Shown piece after piece: positions 4,967 to 12,054 of a stretch of DNA of 13,503 nucleotides. The first letter of the stretch is position 1, and the number at the start of each line of letters is the position of its first letter. The position numbers and the translations under genes are program-made. The stretch covers positions 1 through 13,503 of the forward strand of contig CAIXZV010000428.1 in assembly GCA_903924005.1 (NCBI GenBank), written 5' to 3'. The notes beneath the pieces were generated by a model. That model made no database searches. It saw only the letters and a program-made list of their open reading frames with translations, and had not been told where the DNA came from. The DNA is from an uncultured Chloroflexota bacterium. Its GTDB lineage: Bacteria; Chloroflexota; Limnocylindria; Limnocylindrales; CSP1-4.

Positions 4967-6777
4967 GCGATACGGCCGACGTCGACCTGCTCCGCCGCTT
5001 CGAGCCCGTTCTCCGCTACACGCATGGCGAGTTCTTCTTCCCGATGGCCGTTGACGACTACGTGGCAGAGTGCGACCTGTGGGCCGTGGGCGCCGCCGGC
5101 GAGCGAACACTGCTCGTCCCAGCCGGCCGGCTCACGCTCGAAGACCTGGCAACGTGGCGGTCGCGCGTGCCGGATCGTTCCCTCTTCCTGCAGTTCGTCC
5201 AGCAGCCGCTGAGTGGAGTGGCCCTCGCCCAGGGTCGGGAGCGCGCCCCACGTCCCGCGTTCAGTGCGCCGAGCCGCCTGGCAAGGGTCGGGGTTGCTGC
5301 GCGGCTCATCGACGCCGGGTTCTACCTCGCGCTCCTGGTGCGCGGGACCGTCCCGGGCGGCACGGTAGCGGCGGCCGAGGTCAAGTACGCGGGGATCCGG
5401 TCGCGAAACCCCAACTTCACCTATTACGGCCGCGTCGTGCGGCATGCCGGCTGGACTGTCTGCCACTACCTCTTCTTCTACGCGATCAACGACTGGCGCT
5501 CGTCGTTCTCGGGCGCCAACGACCACGAGGCCGACTGGGAGCAGTGCTTCGTCTTCGCCGAGGATCACGACGACGGGTCGTTCACCCCGGTCTGGTTCGC
5601 CCGGGCGGCCCACGAAGAGGTCGGGGCCGATCTGCGCTGCCGCTGGGACGATCCGCTCCTCCAACTCGAGGGCGACCATCCGGTCATCTTCGCCGGGGCC
5701 GGCTCCCACGCCGCGTACGTCGAGCTCGGGGAGTACCTGCAGTCCGTTCCGCTCCGGTTGCCCCGCCGGGTGCAGTCGACGGCGACCGCAATGCGGCGGT
5801 TCTGGAAGACGACCCTCGGTCAGGGCGACCATGCCGCGTCCCGCGGGGCGACGCCGATTGCCGCTGTTCCCTTCATCGACTATGCACGCGGCGACGGCGT
5901 AGCGGTGGGCCCTGGGCAGCCGCACGCCTGGACGCCGATCCTGATCGGCGACGACGTCCCGTGGGTGACGGGCTACAGCGGCCTGTTCGGTCTCGATACC
6001 GAGGACCGGCTTGCCGGGGAGCGTGCGCCCGCAGGACCGAAGTGGGCACGCGACGGTCGCCCGCGGCAGTCGTGGATCGACCCGATCGCCTTCGCCGGGC
6101 TCGATGCGACGCCGCCGCCCGGGCGGAAGTCCGAGGCGCTGGCGAGCGAGCTTCGCGAGCTCCGGTCCAGTCTCGGCGCGGACCGGGCCACAATCACAGA
6201 TCTCGAGCGCGACTCGCAGCGGCTTGGCGTGCGTCTCGCCGCGGCCCAGCGCGCGGGCCGGTCCAGGGCATCGGTGGTCGGCATCGTCGCGGAGCGGGAC
6301 CGCGCCGTCGCCGAACTGCGCGTCCTGCGCGTCAGGGTCGATGGCACCCTCGCCACAATCGACGACAGCGAGGCAGAACTTCTCCGGGTCTGCGAGGGCG
6401 ACCCTGGTGACCCGCGCGCCCACCTGCGCCACGTGGTGCATCCGCAGGATCCGGCCGCGATCCGCCGCAGCCGCCTGCTCGACGTCTGGTCCGCGATCAG
6501 CGTCGCCCTTGCCGTCCTGCTGCTGGGAGCGCTGCTGATCACGAGGGCGGCCCCGTGGTGGGTCGGCCTGATCGGGATCGCGGTAGGGTTCGTTGCCATC
6601 GAGGCGCTGGTCCGGCGGCGCGTTCTACGCCTGCTGCTGGATCTCACCATCCTGCTCGCCATCGTCGGCGCGGGGATTCTGGTCTACACGAGCCTCGTGG
6701 AGTTCGTCGCGCTGGGGCTGCTCGCCATCGGCTTCGTCATCCTGCGCGACAACGTCCGCGAGCTGCGCCAGGCCTGA
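4963..6777 (+). CDS. Vps62-like domain protein with coiled coil and C-terminal membrane anchor
   Basis: The protein has 604 residues. Residues 10-30 (RRFEPVLRYTHGEFFFP) and 165-255 resemble the Vps62/DUF946 group. The second part holds HYLFFYAINDW, the acidic DHEADWEQCFVFAED, then HPVIFAGAGSHAAYVE. In known relatives this family carries a comparable WxxDWE strand and a GxHAxY motif. The His and Asp/Glu residues could bind metal, but no activity is known. Residues 388-475 are charged and heptad-like, probably a coiled coil. About 510-528, 531-549, 557-577 and 580-595 are hydrophobic, giving a C-terminal membrane anchor of up to four helices. No signal peptide is present, so the Vps62-like domain should face the cytoplasm. 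The 4-bp overlap with the preceding membrane-protein gene indicates a two-gene operon. Domain assignment is from memory of the family pattern. Confidence 0.75.
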   Translation: MSDTADVDLLRRFEPVLRYTHGEFFFPMAVDDYVAECDLWAVGAAGERTLLVPAGRLTLEDLATWRSRVPDRSLFLQFVQQPLSGVALAQGRERAPRPAFSAPSRLARVGVAARLIDAGFYLALLVRGTVPGGTVAAAEVKYAGIRSRNPNFTYYGRVVRHAGWTVCHYLFFYAINDWRSSFSGANDHEADWEQCFVFAEDHDDGSFTPVWFARAAHEEVGADLRCRWDDPLLQLEGDHPVIFAGAGSHAAYVELGEYLQSVPLRLPRRVQSTATAMRRFWKTTLGQGDHAASRGATPIAAVPFIDYARGDGVAVGPGQPHAWTPILIGDDVPWVTGYSGLFGLDTEDRLAGERAPAGPKWARDGRPRQSWIDPIAFAGLDATPPPGRKSEALASELRELRSSLGADRATITDLERDSQRLGVRLAAAQRAGRSRASVVGIVAERDRAVAELRVLRVRVDGTLATIDDSEAELLRVCEGDPGDPRAHLRHVVHPQDPAAIRRSRLLDVWSAISVALAVLLLGALLITRAAPWWVGLIGIAVGFVAIEALVRRRVLRLLLDLTILLAIVGAGILVYTSLVEFVALGLLAIGFVILRDNVRELRQA

Positions 6778-6969
6778 CCCCGACGGCGTCCCGAAGCAAT
6801 CCCCCGGCCAACGACGTGCGTGCCCGGCTCTCGCAGAACCAGCGCGATGAGGTCAATTCCGGGGTGTCGCCGCCTGTCTCCCTGGCGGAGGACCCGCGGC
6901 CGGTTTAGGGCACCTGCACTCAATGCGCGCACGATCTCGTCGGGCACGATGATCCGCGGTGTGGGACCG

Positions 6970-6999
6970 GGAGGCTTGACTCCTCTCGCCCCGACCAGA
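6970..6999 (+). repeat. tRNA-3'-end-like repeat, right copy
   Basis: This copy keeps more of a tRNA 3' half. GGAGG (6970-6974) pairs with CCTCT (6982-6986) over a 7-nt loop, cttgact, giving a T-arm of the right size with a loop that departs from the TTCRANY consensus. It is followed by an acceptor strand CGCCCCG (6987-6993), discriminator A and CCA (6995-6997). The last 18 bp are identical to 2401-2418 in the same orientation. No 5' acceptor strand, D-arm or anticodon arm is found upstream. It is a tRNA-end fragment, not a gene. Confidence 0.55.
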
Positions 7000-7017
7000 C
7001 TGACCTATCGAACACAC

Positions 7018-7049
7018 GATGGGTTCAGATCCGAATGCTTCGGCCCATC
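7018..7049. repeat. Bulged stem-loop beside the right tRNA-end copy
   Basis: GATGGG (7018-7023) pairs with CCCATC (7044-7049). Within it CCGAA (7031-7035) pairs with TTCGG (7039-7043) over a 3-nt loop. The arms abut on the 3' side and are separated by a 7-nt bulge on the 5' side, the same design as the element at 4152-4201 but with different sequence. It starts 18 bp after the tRNA-end repeat. Function is unknown. Confidence 0.4.
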
Positions 7050-7150
7050 CGTAGCGCTCGGCTTCCGCGCTCGGGCGGATGACGAGGTCGAACTCCCGCG
7101 CGTCGATTCCCGTAAAGATCGCCGCTCTTCCTGCTCAGGGTCGCCTCGCC

Positions 7151-7194
7151 CGCGGCGTCATCGCCGCGAGGGATTGACTAGGTTCGGACTAGTC
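7151..7194 (-). terminator. Tandem hairpins downstream of the lipoprotein gene
   Basis: On the minus strand, 15 bp after the stop codon at 7210, comes GACTAG/CTAGTC (7176-7181 with 7189-7194, 7-nt loop). A GC-rich hairpin follows: CGCGGCG/CGCCGCG (7151-7157 with 7162-7168, 4-nt loop tcat). Neither is followed by a T-run. Their position at the end of a three-gene operon suits transcription termination or 3'-end protection, by a mechanism not needing a strong U-tract. Confidence 0.4.
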
Positions 7195-7209
7195 CCGGAC
7201 GGCTGCCCC

Positions 7210-8259
7210 CTACGGACCCCAGTCGGGCCAGTCCGCCTCTGAATGGTCGCCGACCCAGAGCGCTTGTTGCTGGCTGCCGTCGGCGGCCATCACCCAGAGC
7301 GCGTTGTGGTCCTGCCGGTCCCAGTAGACGAAGACGATCTGGGAGCCATCCGGCGACCAATCCGCCTGGAAGGCGAGATCGCCCGCCGGGAAGTGGGTCA
7401 GCGCACGCGGCTCGCCACCCGTGGCCGCGACGACGTAGACCGCCTGGTCACCCTGCGGGGAGTCCTGGGTGAAGAGGATCGAGCGGCCGTCGGGCGACCA
7501 GCGTGGGTGTCCCACGTCCCCCCAATCGGGGGTCAGTCGGCGGACCGCCCCACTGGCAGCATCCGCGATGAACAGTCCGCCGGTCGCCCCGCGCGTCACC
7601 CGGACGAAGACGACCGACCGGCCGTCGGGAGCAAGCGACGCCTGCTCGTCATCACCAAGGTCGCCGACGGCGCGGGCGGGGGTCAGCCCGACCGGGTCCG
7701 AGCCGTCCGCCTTGGCGACATGGAGACCAAGGTCGAGGGGCTGACTGCAGCTGTAGTCCGTGAACACGAGGCGATTGGCCGAGACCGACACGGACGCGGA
7801 CTCTTGCGCCGTCAGCACGCCATCGGTGAGCTGGTTGACGCTGCCCGTCGCCATGGACATCTCGAAGAGATGTCGGTCCCCGGCTCGTTCACTGTCGAAC
7901 ACGATCTGGTCCGCGGTCGCCCAGGTGGCTCGGGCGAACGTCCAATCGGAGATCGGGGTCGCGTGGAACCCGCTCGAGTCGATCGTCGCCAAGGAGAACG
8001 ACCCGGTGCCGAGGCCCTCGATCGCGAACAGGATCCTGCCGGTGGCCAGCGTGCCGGCGGTCGTCCCGAGGGTCGGGGTCGTTGCCGTCGTGCCGCGCGT
8101 GGACGTGCATTGCGACGCCGTGGCCGTGGCAGTCGGGGTGGGAGCGGCGCCCGTCGCAGTCGGCTGCCCGGTCGGCGACGCCGCGGGCTGGCTCGCTCCG
8201 CAGGCGCCAAGGAGCAGGGCACAGGTGATCGGGAGCCACGGAAACGACGGACGGCGCAT
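7210..8259 (-). CDS. TolB-like beta-propeller lipoprotein
   Basis: The 349-residue precursor has basic residues, a hydrophobic stretch and a lipobox LLGAC with Cys20, so it should be lipid-anchored outside the membrane. Residues 22-72 form a Thr/Ala/Pro-rich linker. From about 73 onward comes a propeller of PD40/WD40-like blades. The blade signatures are clearest as LAPDGRSVVFVR (209-220), WSPDGRSILFTQ (254-265) and WSPDGSQIVFVY (301-312), with weaker blades before them and LWVMAADGS near the end. Such propellers usually bind proteins or glycans; no catalytic residues are seen. It is the last gene of the operon headed by the sigma factor, 60 bp after its neighbour, and it has its own strong ribosome-binding site. 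It may be the outer sensor or an output of the sigma pathway. TolB proper works with Pal and TolA; none of these is present here, so the gene is not named tolB. Confidence 0.85.
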   Translation of the reverse strand: MRRPSFPWLPITCALLLGACGASQPAASPTGQPTATGAAPTPTATATASQCTSTRGTTATTPTLGTTAGTLATGRILFAIEGLGTGSFSLATIDSSGFHATPISDWTFARATWATADQIVFDSERAGDRHLFEMSMATGSVNQLTDGVLTAQESASVSVSANRLVFTDYSCSQPLDLGLHVAKADGSDPVGLTPARAVGDLGDDEQASLAPDGRSVVFVRVTRGATGGLFIADAASGAVRRLTPDWGDVGHPRWSPDGRSILFTQDSPQGDQAVYVVAATGGEPRALTHFPAGDLAFQADWSPDGSQIVFVYWDRQDHNALWVMAADGSQQQALWVGDHSEADWPDWGP

Positions 8260-8266
8260 GGGATCC

Positions 8267-8272
8267 CCTCCT
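8267..8272 (-). promoter_or_regulatory. Strong ribosome-binding site of the lipoprotein gene
   Basis: The minus strand reads AGGAGG, then a 7-base gap, then ATG (8259). It is the clearest Shine-Dalgarno sequence in the window and fixes the lipoprotein start. It suggests that this gene is translated more strongly than the genes before it in the operon. Confidence 0.75.
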
Positions 8273-8319
8273 GGTGGGCGACGAATGGAAGGCGTAGCGT
8301 GCGGACCTGCCCGCCAATC

Positions 8320-9279
8320 TCACGGCGCGTTGCTGAGGACGGTCTGCCCGGTCGCCGCGTCAAAGGCAGTCCAAGTCCATTGGCCGCTGGTGGAGCCCAT
8401 CACCGACACCCACCAGATGAGGGCCGAGCCAGCGGGCGGCGTGAGGAACCGGAACTCGTGCTGCTGGGTCGCCGCAGGGTTGACGATTGAGATCCGGCCC
8501 AGGATGGGCCCAACCCAGGGGATCCGCGGATCGAGGTTCTGGACGATCGTGCGCTCGGCTACGATCCCGGCCGGTGGAGCCGCGATCGTCGACCAGACAA
8601 GGCCGTTGTCCTGGAGGCGCTGCCGGAAGTCCCCGCTTGGCACTTGTTCCACGTCGGTCGTTGTGAGATAGACGAGCGAGAGGAGATCCCCGGTCGCGTC
8701 GTCGATCAGGGCCAGCCCGCCGTTCGGATCCTCGTCGCAGAACGACGAGCACTGGACCAGTGTCCCCGAGACCTCGACCGCCCAACTCAATGCATCGGCA
8801 TAGAAGCCGTTGCCCCTGCTGTCGTACGGGTAGGTCCCGCCCGCCCCAACGAGCGTGACCTTCGTCACAACGACCGGTGTGGACGCCAGACCGACGTGAC
8901 CGGTTTCCACGAGGGCGACGACGGTCGCCTCGGCGGCCGCTGGCGTGAGCCTCGGGTTGAGCGCCGGGGGAGTCACGACCGCCGGGCTGGGCAGCGAGGC
9001 GGGGGATGGCGCGGGGGAGCCCGCGAGGCCGACCGTGCCCAGGAGGGCCAGGACCAGAAGCAGCCCCGCGATCAGCCACGCGACTGCGGGCCGCCGCGCA
9101 AGCGAGGCGATCACGGGTCCCCGCGCCGGCCATGCGAGCGAGCCGATCCTTCGCCGTGGTCCGGCGGCAACGATCGCCTGGTGGGCGATCGCGGCGGCGT
9201 CGAACGGCCGCGCGGCCAGAGCCCCCCGGGCACGGAGCCGCTCTCCCAGACGTGGTTCGAAGTCGAGCCGGTCAGTCAT
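8320..9279 (-). CDS. Single-pass membrane protein in anti-sigma position
   Basis: The start is ATG at 9279, not the longer open frame reaching 9483, because the extra part would lie antisense-like within the sigma gene and is Arg/Ser-rich. GGAG lies 7 bases upstream, and the start overlaps the sigma stop by 8 bp. The 319-residue product has a cytoplasmic N-terminus (1-63), one membrane helix (about 66-86) and a Pro/Ser linker (88-110). An outer domain (110-319) holds two PepSY-like strand pairs, ending in IDDATGDLLSLVYL and TAFDAATGQTVLSN, and a Cys pair at 177 and 181. Membrane-spanning proteins coupled to ECF sigma genes are usually anti-sigma factors. This one lacks the HxxxCxxC zinc motif and shows no clear anti-sigma domain, so that role rests on position and topology alone. 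Confidence 0.75.
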   Translation of the reverse strand: MTDRLDFEPRLGERLRARGALAARPFDAAAIAHQAIVAAGPRRRIGSLAWPARGPVIASLARRPAVAWLIAGLLLVLALLGTVGLAGSPAPSPASLPSPAVVTPPALNPRLTPAAAEATVVALVETGHVGLASTPVVVTKVTLVGAGGTYPYDSRGNGFYADALSWAVEVSGTLVQCSSFCDEDPNGGLALIDDATGDLLSLVYLTTTDVEQVPSGDFRQRLQDNGLVWSTIAAPPAGIVAERTIVQNLDPRIPWVGPILGRISIVNPAATQQHEFRFLTPPAGSALIWWVSVMGSTSGQWTWTAFDAATGQTVLSNAP

Positions 9280-9817
9280 CGCTGAGCTCCGTTCGAAGGC
9301 GGTCGAGCAGGCGAGCGAGCCTTGCCCGCGTTCCCGAGGGCGAGCGGCCCATCGCCCGACCAAGCTCGGTCGAGTCGAAACCCGCGATGTACCGCAGCGC
9401 GAGCAGCGCCCGATCGTCGGCGTCAAGCCGAGCGAGTGCGTTGGCCAGGTCAAGGTCCGCGACACGCAGCGCCGGATCGACACCTGGCGCCGCCCAATCC
9501 CTGACAGAGATCTCCACCACTGTCCGGCGCCGTTGGCGGCGAACGAGCTGGCGCGCCTCGTTGGCGGCGATCGACACGAGCCAGGGTCGCAGTCGATCTG
9601 GATCCCGCAGGCTGGCGAGCTTGTGCCAGATGATCAGCCACGCGGCCTGCACGGCCTCGTCGGCGACGTCGAGATCGCCACAGATCACGAAGCAGACCCG
9701 GGTCATGTTGTCGTGGTGAGCCCGGATGATCCTGGCAAAGGCGGTCTCGTCGCCCGCGGCGGCTTGCACAACCGCCAAAGCGAGATTGTCATCGATCGGA
9801 ACCGCCAGGGACGTCAT
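9272..9817 (-). CDS. ECF-type RNA polymerase sigma factor
   Basis: The 181-residue length is typical of extracytoplasmic-function sigma factors, which carry only regions 2 and 4. Region 2 spans about 24-98. It includes VADEAVQAAWLIIWHKL, the -10 recognition part ending in LRPWLVSIAANEARQLVRRQ, and a basic end RRQRRR. Region 4 spans about 124-176, with ALARLDADDRALLALRYIAG followed by the helix-turn-helix STELGRAMGRSPSGTRARLARL that would contact the -35 element. No C-terminal extension is present. It heads a three-gene operon with a membrane protein and a lipoprotein, the usual arrangement for a sigma factor released on an envelope signal. ATG at 9817 has no good ribosome-binding site. Upstream on the minus strand are TTGACG (9845-9840) and CATCTG (9829-9824), but only 10 bases separate them, so the promoter is uncertain. 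Confidence 0.92.
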   Translation of the reverse strand: MTSLAVPIDDNLALAVVQAAAGDETAFARIIRAHHDNMTRVCFVICGDLDVADEAVQAAWLIIWHKLASLRDPDRLRPWLVSIAANEARQLVRRQRRRTVVEISVRDWAAPGVDPALRVADLDLANALARLDADDRALLALRYIAGFDSTELGRAMGRSPSGTRARLARLLDRLRTELSDD

Positions 9818-10073
9818 ACCCCACAGATGCTCGGGGGCACGTCAAGTGATTCACAGGCCTGGCGCTACAGCGGGCCGTCAGGCCATCAGGAAGAGATCGA
9901 CCGGCCCCTCGCGGCCGCCCACCGTCACGCAGCACCCGCGGATCTGCCGGGTACCGGAGGCCCGAGCCCAATCGCCGCGACCATCTCATGACGCATCAAG
10001 CCGGGCCATCGCGGTCCGGCTCTTCTGTTCCTGGCCGCCCGGGTACGCGCCGCGGCCGCCCCGAGCAAGTCGC

Positions 10074-10079
10074 TAGACT
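10074..10079 (+). promoter_or_regulatory. -10 box of the cNMP/patatin gene
   Basis: TAGACT ends nine bases before ATG at 10089. With the usual distance from box to transcript start, the leader would be only about three bases. No ribosome-binding site lies between. The box shares the TA[G/C]NCT form with those at 2584 and 4370. Confidence 0.4.
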
Positions 10080-10088
10080 CAGGCCTCC

Positions 10089-11942
10089 ATGGCAGACGAC
10101 CGCTCAACCCACGCCGCTCAGGCCCCGGACGCGACCGATTCGCGCGGCGGCGACAGCCCGCGCCCGAGCGACCCCCGCCCGGGTGACCCGCGGCTGCGCG
10201 CTGCGGTCCTGCGGCTGTTCGGGGACGATGCCGTTGCGGAGGCCATCGCGCCCATTGCCACCATCGGGGAGCTGCCCGCCGGCACGACGATCTTCCGGCA
10301 GGGCGACGCAGGCGACTCCGCGTACCTGGTGCTGACGGGCCGGCTCCGCGTCATCCGCCGCGACGACGGCGTTGACGAGGTCCTTGCCGACGCGGTCCAC
10401 GGCGAGATCGTCGGCGAGCTGGCGCTGCTCACGGGCGAGGATCGCTCGGCGACCGTGTACGCGGTGCGTGACAGCGCCGTGGCGCGGATTGCCGCCGCCG
10501 ACTTCGAAGCGCTGCTGCGCGCACAGCCCGGCGCGTCCCTGCCGATCATGCGCTTCCTCGCCCGCCGGCTGCGCCGGTTCACCGTCGATCGGCGGGCAGC
10601 ATCAGCGGCGGAGGCGACGATCGCGATCTTCGCCCTTGGCACCGCAGACGCAGCCAGCTATGCAACGGAGCTCGCGGCGGCGATCGACGTCCACACCGGC
10701 GCGGAGGTGGTCCCGTCAGGCGGCGAGCCGAACGCCCTCGCCAACGCCATCGCCGCCGCCCTCGAGCGCCACCTGCCCGGCGGACACATCCTCGTCTGTC
10801 CGGGTGAGCCCGGCTGGACGGCGGGCAACGCGACGCTGCTCCGGCACGCTGACGAGATCCTCCTGCTCGCCGATGCGAGTGAGTCACCGGCCCCGGGACC
10901 CGTGGACGCGGCCGTCCTGGCGCCGCACGAGTACCACGGCCCACGGGTGACGCTCGTGCTGCGCCACCCGCCCGGCGAAGACCCTACCGACACTGCGCGG
11001 TGGCTGGCGCCCCGACCCGGCGTTGCGCACCTCCACGTCCGCGAGGGCGAGCCCGCCGATACCGCCCGCGTTGGGCGCTGGCTGACCGGGCGCAGCGTGG
11101 GCCTTGCCCTGAGCGGCGGCGGGGCGCGAGGCTGGGCGCACCTTGGCGCATTGCGGGCGATGGAGGAGCTGGGCATCCCGATTGACCTTGTGGGCGGGAC
11201 GTCGCAGGGAGCCCTGGTTGGCGCAGCCATCGCGGACCGCCGGACGGCGGCGGGCATCCGGGCGACGGCGGTGCCCCTGGTGACGCGCCTCCGCGACTAC
11301 ACGGTCCCCATGCTGTCGATGCTCCGCGGGCGTCTCATCGGGCGGACGCTGGACCACCTCGTGCGGCCCGGCATCGCCATCGAGGACCTCTGGCTGCCCT
11401 ACTTCTCCATCGCCACAAACCTGTCCCGGGCTGAGCGCGTCGTCCAGACGAGCGGATCGGTGGTTGACACCGTGCGCGCCAGCATCTCGCTGCCCATGGT
11501 CCTGCCGCCTGTGGTGCGGGACGGCGAACTGCTCATCGACGGCGGGCTGCTCGACAACCTGCCGATTGGGGAGATGCGCCGCCGTGTCGGCAACGGCTGG
11601 GTCATCGCCGTGGACGTCAGCGCGACCCCCGCAGCACGGCGATACGACACGCTCGAACCGGACGTGTCCGGGTTCCGCCTCCTGCTTGATCGGGCGATCC
11701 CGTTCCGTTCGCGTCGCCGCGTGCCGTCGTTCGGCGAGTTGGTGATGCAGACGATCACGGTCGGCAGCCGCCACCTGAGAAACAACTCACGCGAATCGGA
11801 TGCGCGCACGCTGCGGCTGCAGCCCCAGCTGGGCGACTGGGGCCTGATGGGGTTCGAGCATATCGACGAGATCCTCGAGATCGGCTACCGCGAGATGCGG
11901 GATCCGCTGGCGAGGTGGTGGGCTACGCACGACGCCGAATGA
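10089..11942 (+). CDS. Cyclic-nucleotide-binding patatin-like phospholipase (NTE type)
   Basis: The 617-residue protein has three parts. Residues 45-145 are a cNMP-binding domain: IFRQGDAGDSAYLVLTGRL, then the phosphate-binding cassette GELALLTGEDRSATV with Glu110 and Arg119 as expected. Residues 175-330 form a Rossmann-like linker seen in bacterial NTE-type proteins such as Mycobacterium Rv2565. Residues 335-500 are the patatin lipase: oxyanion motif GGGARG (343-348), nucleophile motif GTSQG with Ser372, and DGG with Asp484. The family hydrolyses acyl chains from phospholipids or lysophospholipids through a Ser-Asp dyad; the cNMP domain is presumed to regulate or localise it. All catalytic residues are intact. 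GTSQG instead of the usual GTSAG is a small departure. No membrane helix or signal peptide is evident. The gene is transcribed divergently from the sigma operon, and its stop overlaps the ATG of the relic antitoxin frame by 4 bp. Confidence 0.93.
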   Translation: MADDRSTHAAQAPDATDSRGGDSPRPSDPRPGDPRLRAAVLRLFGDDAVAEAIAPIATIGELPAGTTIFRQGDAGDSAYLVLTGRLRVIRRDDGVDEVLADAVHGEIVGELALLTGEDRSATVYAVRDSAVARIAAADFEALLRAQPGASLPIMRFLARRLRRFTVDRRAASAAEATIAIFALGTADAASYATELAAAIDVHTGAEVVPSGGEPNALANAIAAALERHLPGGHILVCPGEPGWTAGNATLLRHADEILLLADASESPAPGPVDAAVLAPHEYHGPRVTLVLRHPPGEDPTDTARWLAPRPGVAHLHVREGEPADTARVGRWLTGRSVGLALSGGGARGWAHLGALRAMEELGIPIDLVGGTSQGALVGAAIADRRTAAGIRATAVPLVTRLRDYTVPMLSMLRGRLIGRTLDHLVRPGIAIEDLWLPYFSIATNLSRAERVVQTSGSVVDTVRASISLPMVLPPVVRDGELLIDGGLLDNLPIGEMRRRVGNGWVIAVDVSATPAARRYDTLEPDVSGFRLLLDRAIPFRSRRRVPSFGELVMQTITVGSRHLRNNSRESDARTLRLQPQLGDWGLMGFEHIDEILEIGYREMRDPLARWWATHDAE

Positions 11943-12054
11943 CGATCAAGTCGCGCACCCTGCGCCTGCCCGCCGCTCCGACCCCGAGTTCCGCCAGCGC
12001 CTCAAGGCGAGCATCGACCGCAACCGCGAGATCCTCGAGCGCCTCTCGCGTTGA
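11939..12054 (+). pseudogene. Relic of a ribbon-helix-helix antitoxin, internally deleted
   Basis: From ATG at 11939 the frame reads MTIKSRTLRLP, which looks like the first strand of a ribbon-helix-helix antitoxin. After about 11970 this frame turns into Ser/Ala/Arg-rich nonsense. The +2-shifted frame instead gives DPEFRQRLKASID and RNREILERLSR, ending in a stop at 12052-12054. That reads like an amphipathic antitoxin C-terminus. The simplest explanation is loss of the central helices with a frame change near 11969-11976. No start codon serves the downstream frame alone. Family assignment is from memory of sequence style, not from an alignment. Confidence 0.45.

Larger units (their letters stand above)
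6778..7209. other. 432-bp stretch without a supportable gene
   Basis: A plus-strand frame (6820-7242) is open but Arg/Pro/Ser-rich, without a domain or ribosome-binding site, and it overlaps the lipoprotein gene antisense. I treat it as chance. The stretch holds the right copy of the tRNA-end repeat (6970-6999), a bulged hairpin (7018-7049) and two hairpins downstream of the minus-strand lipoprotein gene (7151-7168 and 7176-7194). Confidence 0.5.

Noticed and set aside
4924..6441. 505-codon minus-strand open frame over the Vps62-like gene
   Set aside because: The plus frame has coherent motifs, a coiled coil, membrane helices and an ATGA coupling. The minus frame has none of these.
6820..7242. 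140-codon plus-strand frame before the lipoprotein gene end
   Set aside because: It crosses the tRNA-end repeat and several hairpins and has no recognisable content.
7243..8490. 415-codon plus-strand frame opposite the lipoprotein gene
   Set aside because: It is antisense to a gene with signal peptide, lipobox, propeller repeats and a strong ribosome-binding site.
9280..9483. N-terminal extension of the anti-sigma-position protein up to 9483
   Set aside because: It would lie wholly within the sigma factor's region 4 coding sequence. Its Arg/Ser/Cys-rich translation is a frame shadow, and ATG 9279 has a ribosome-binding site.
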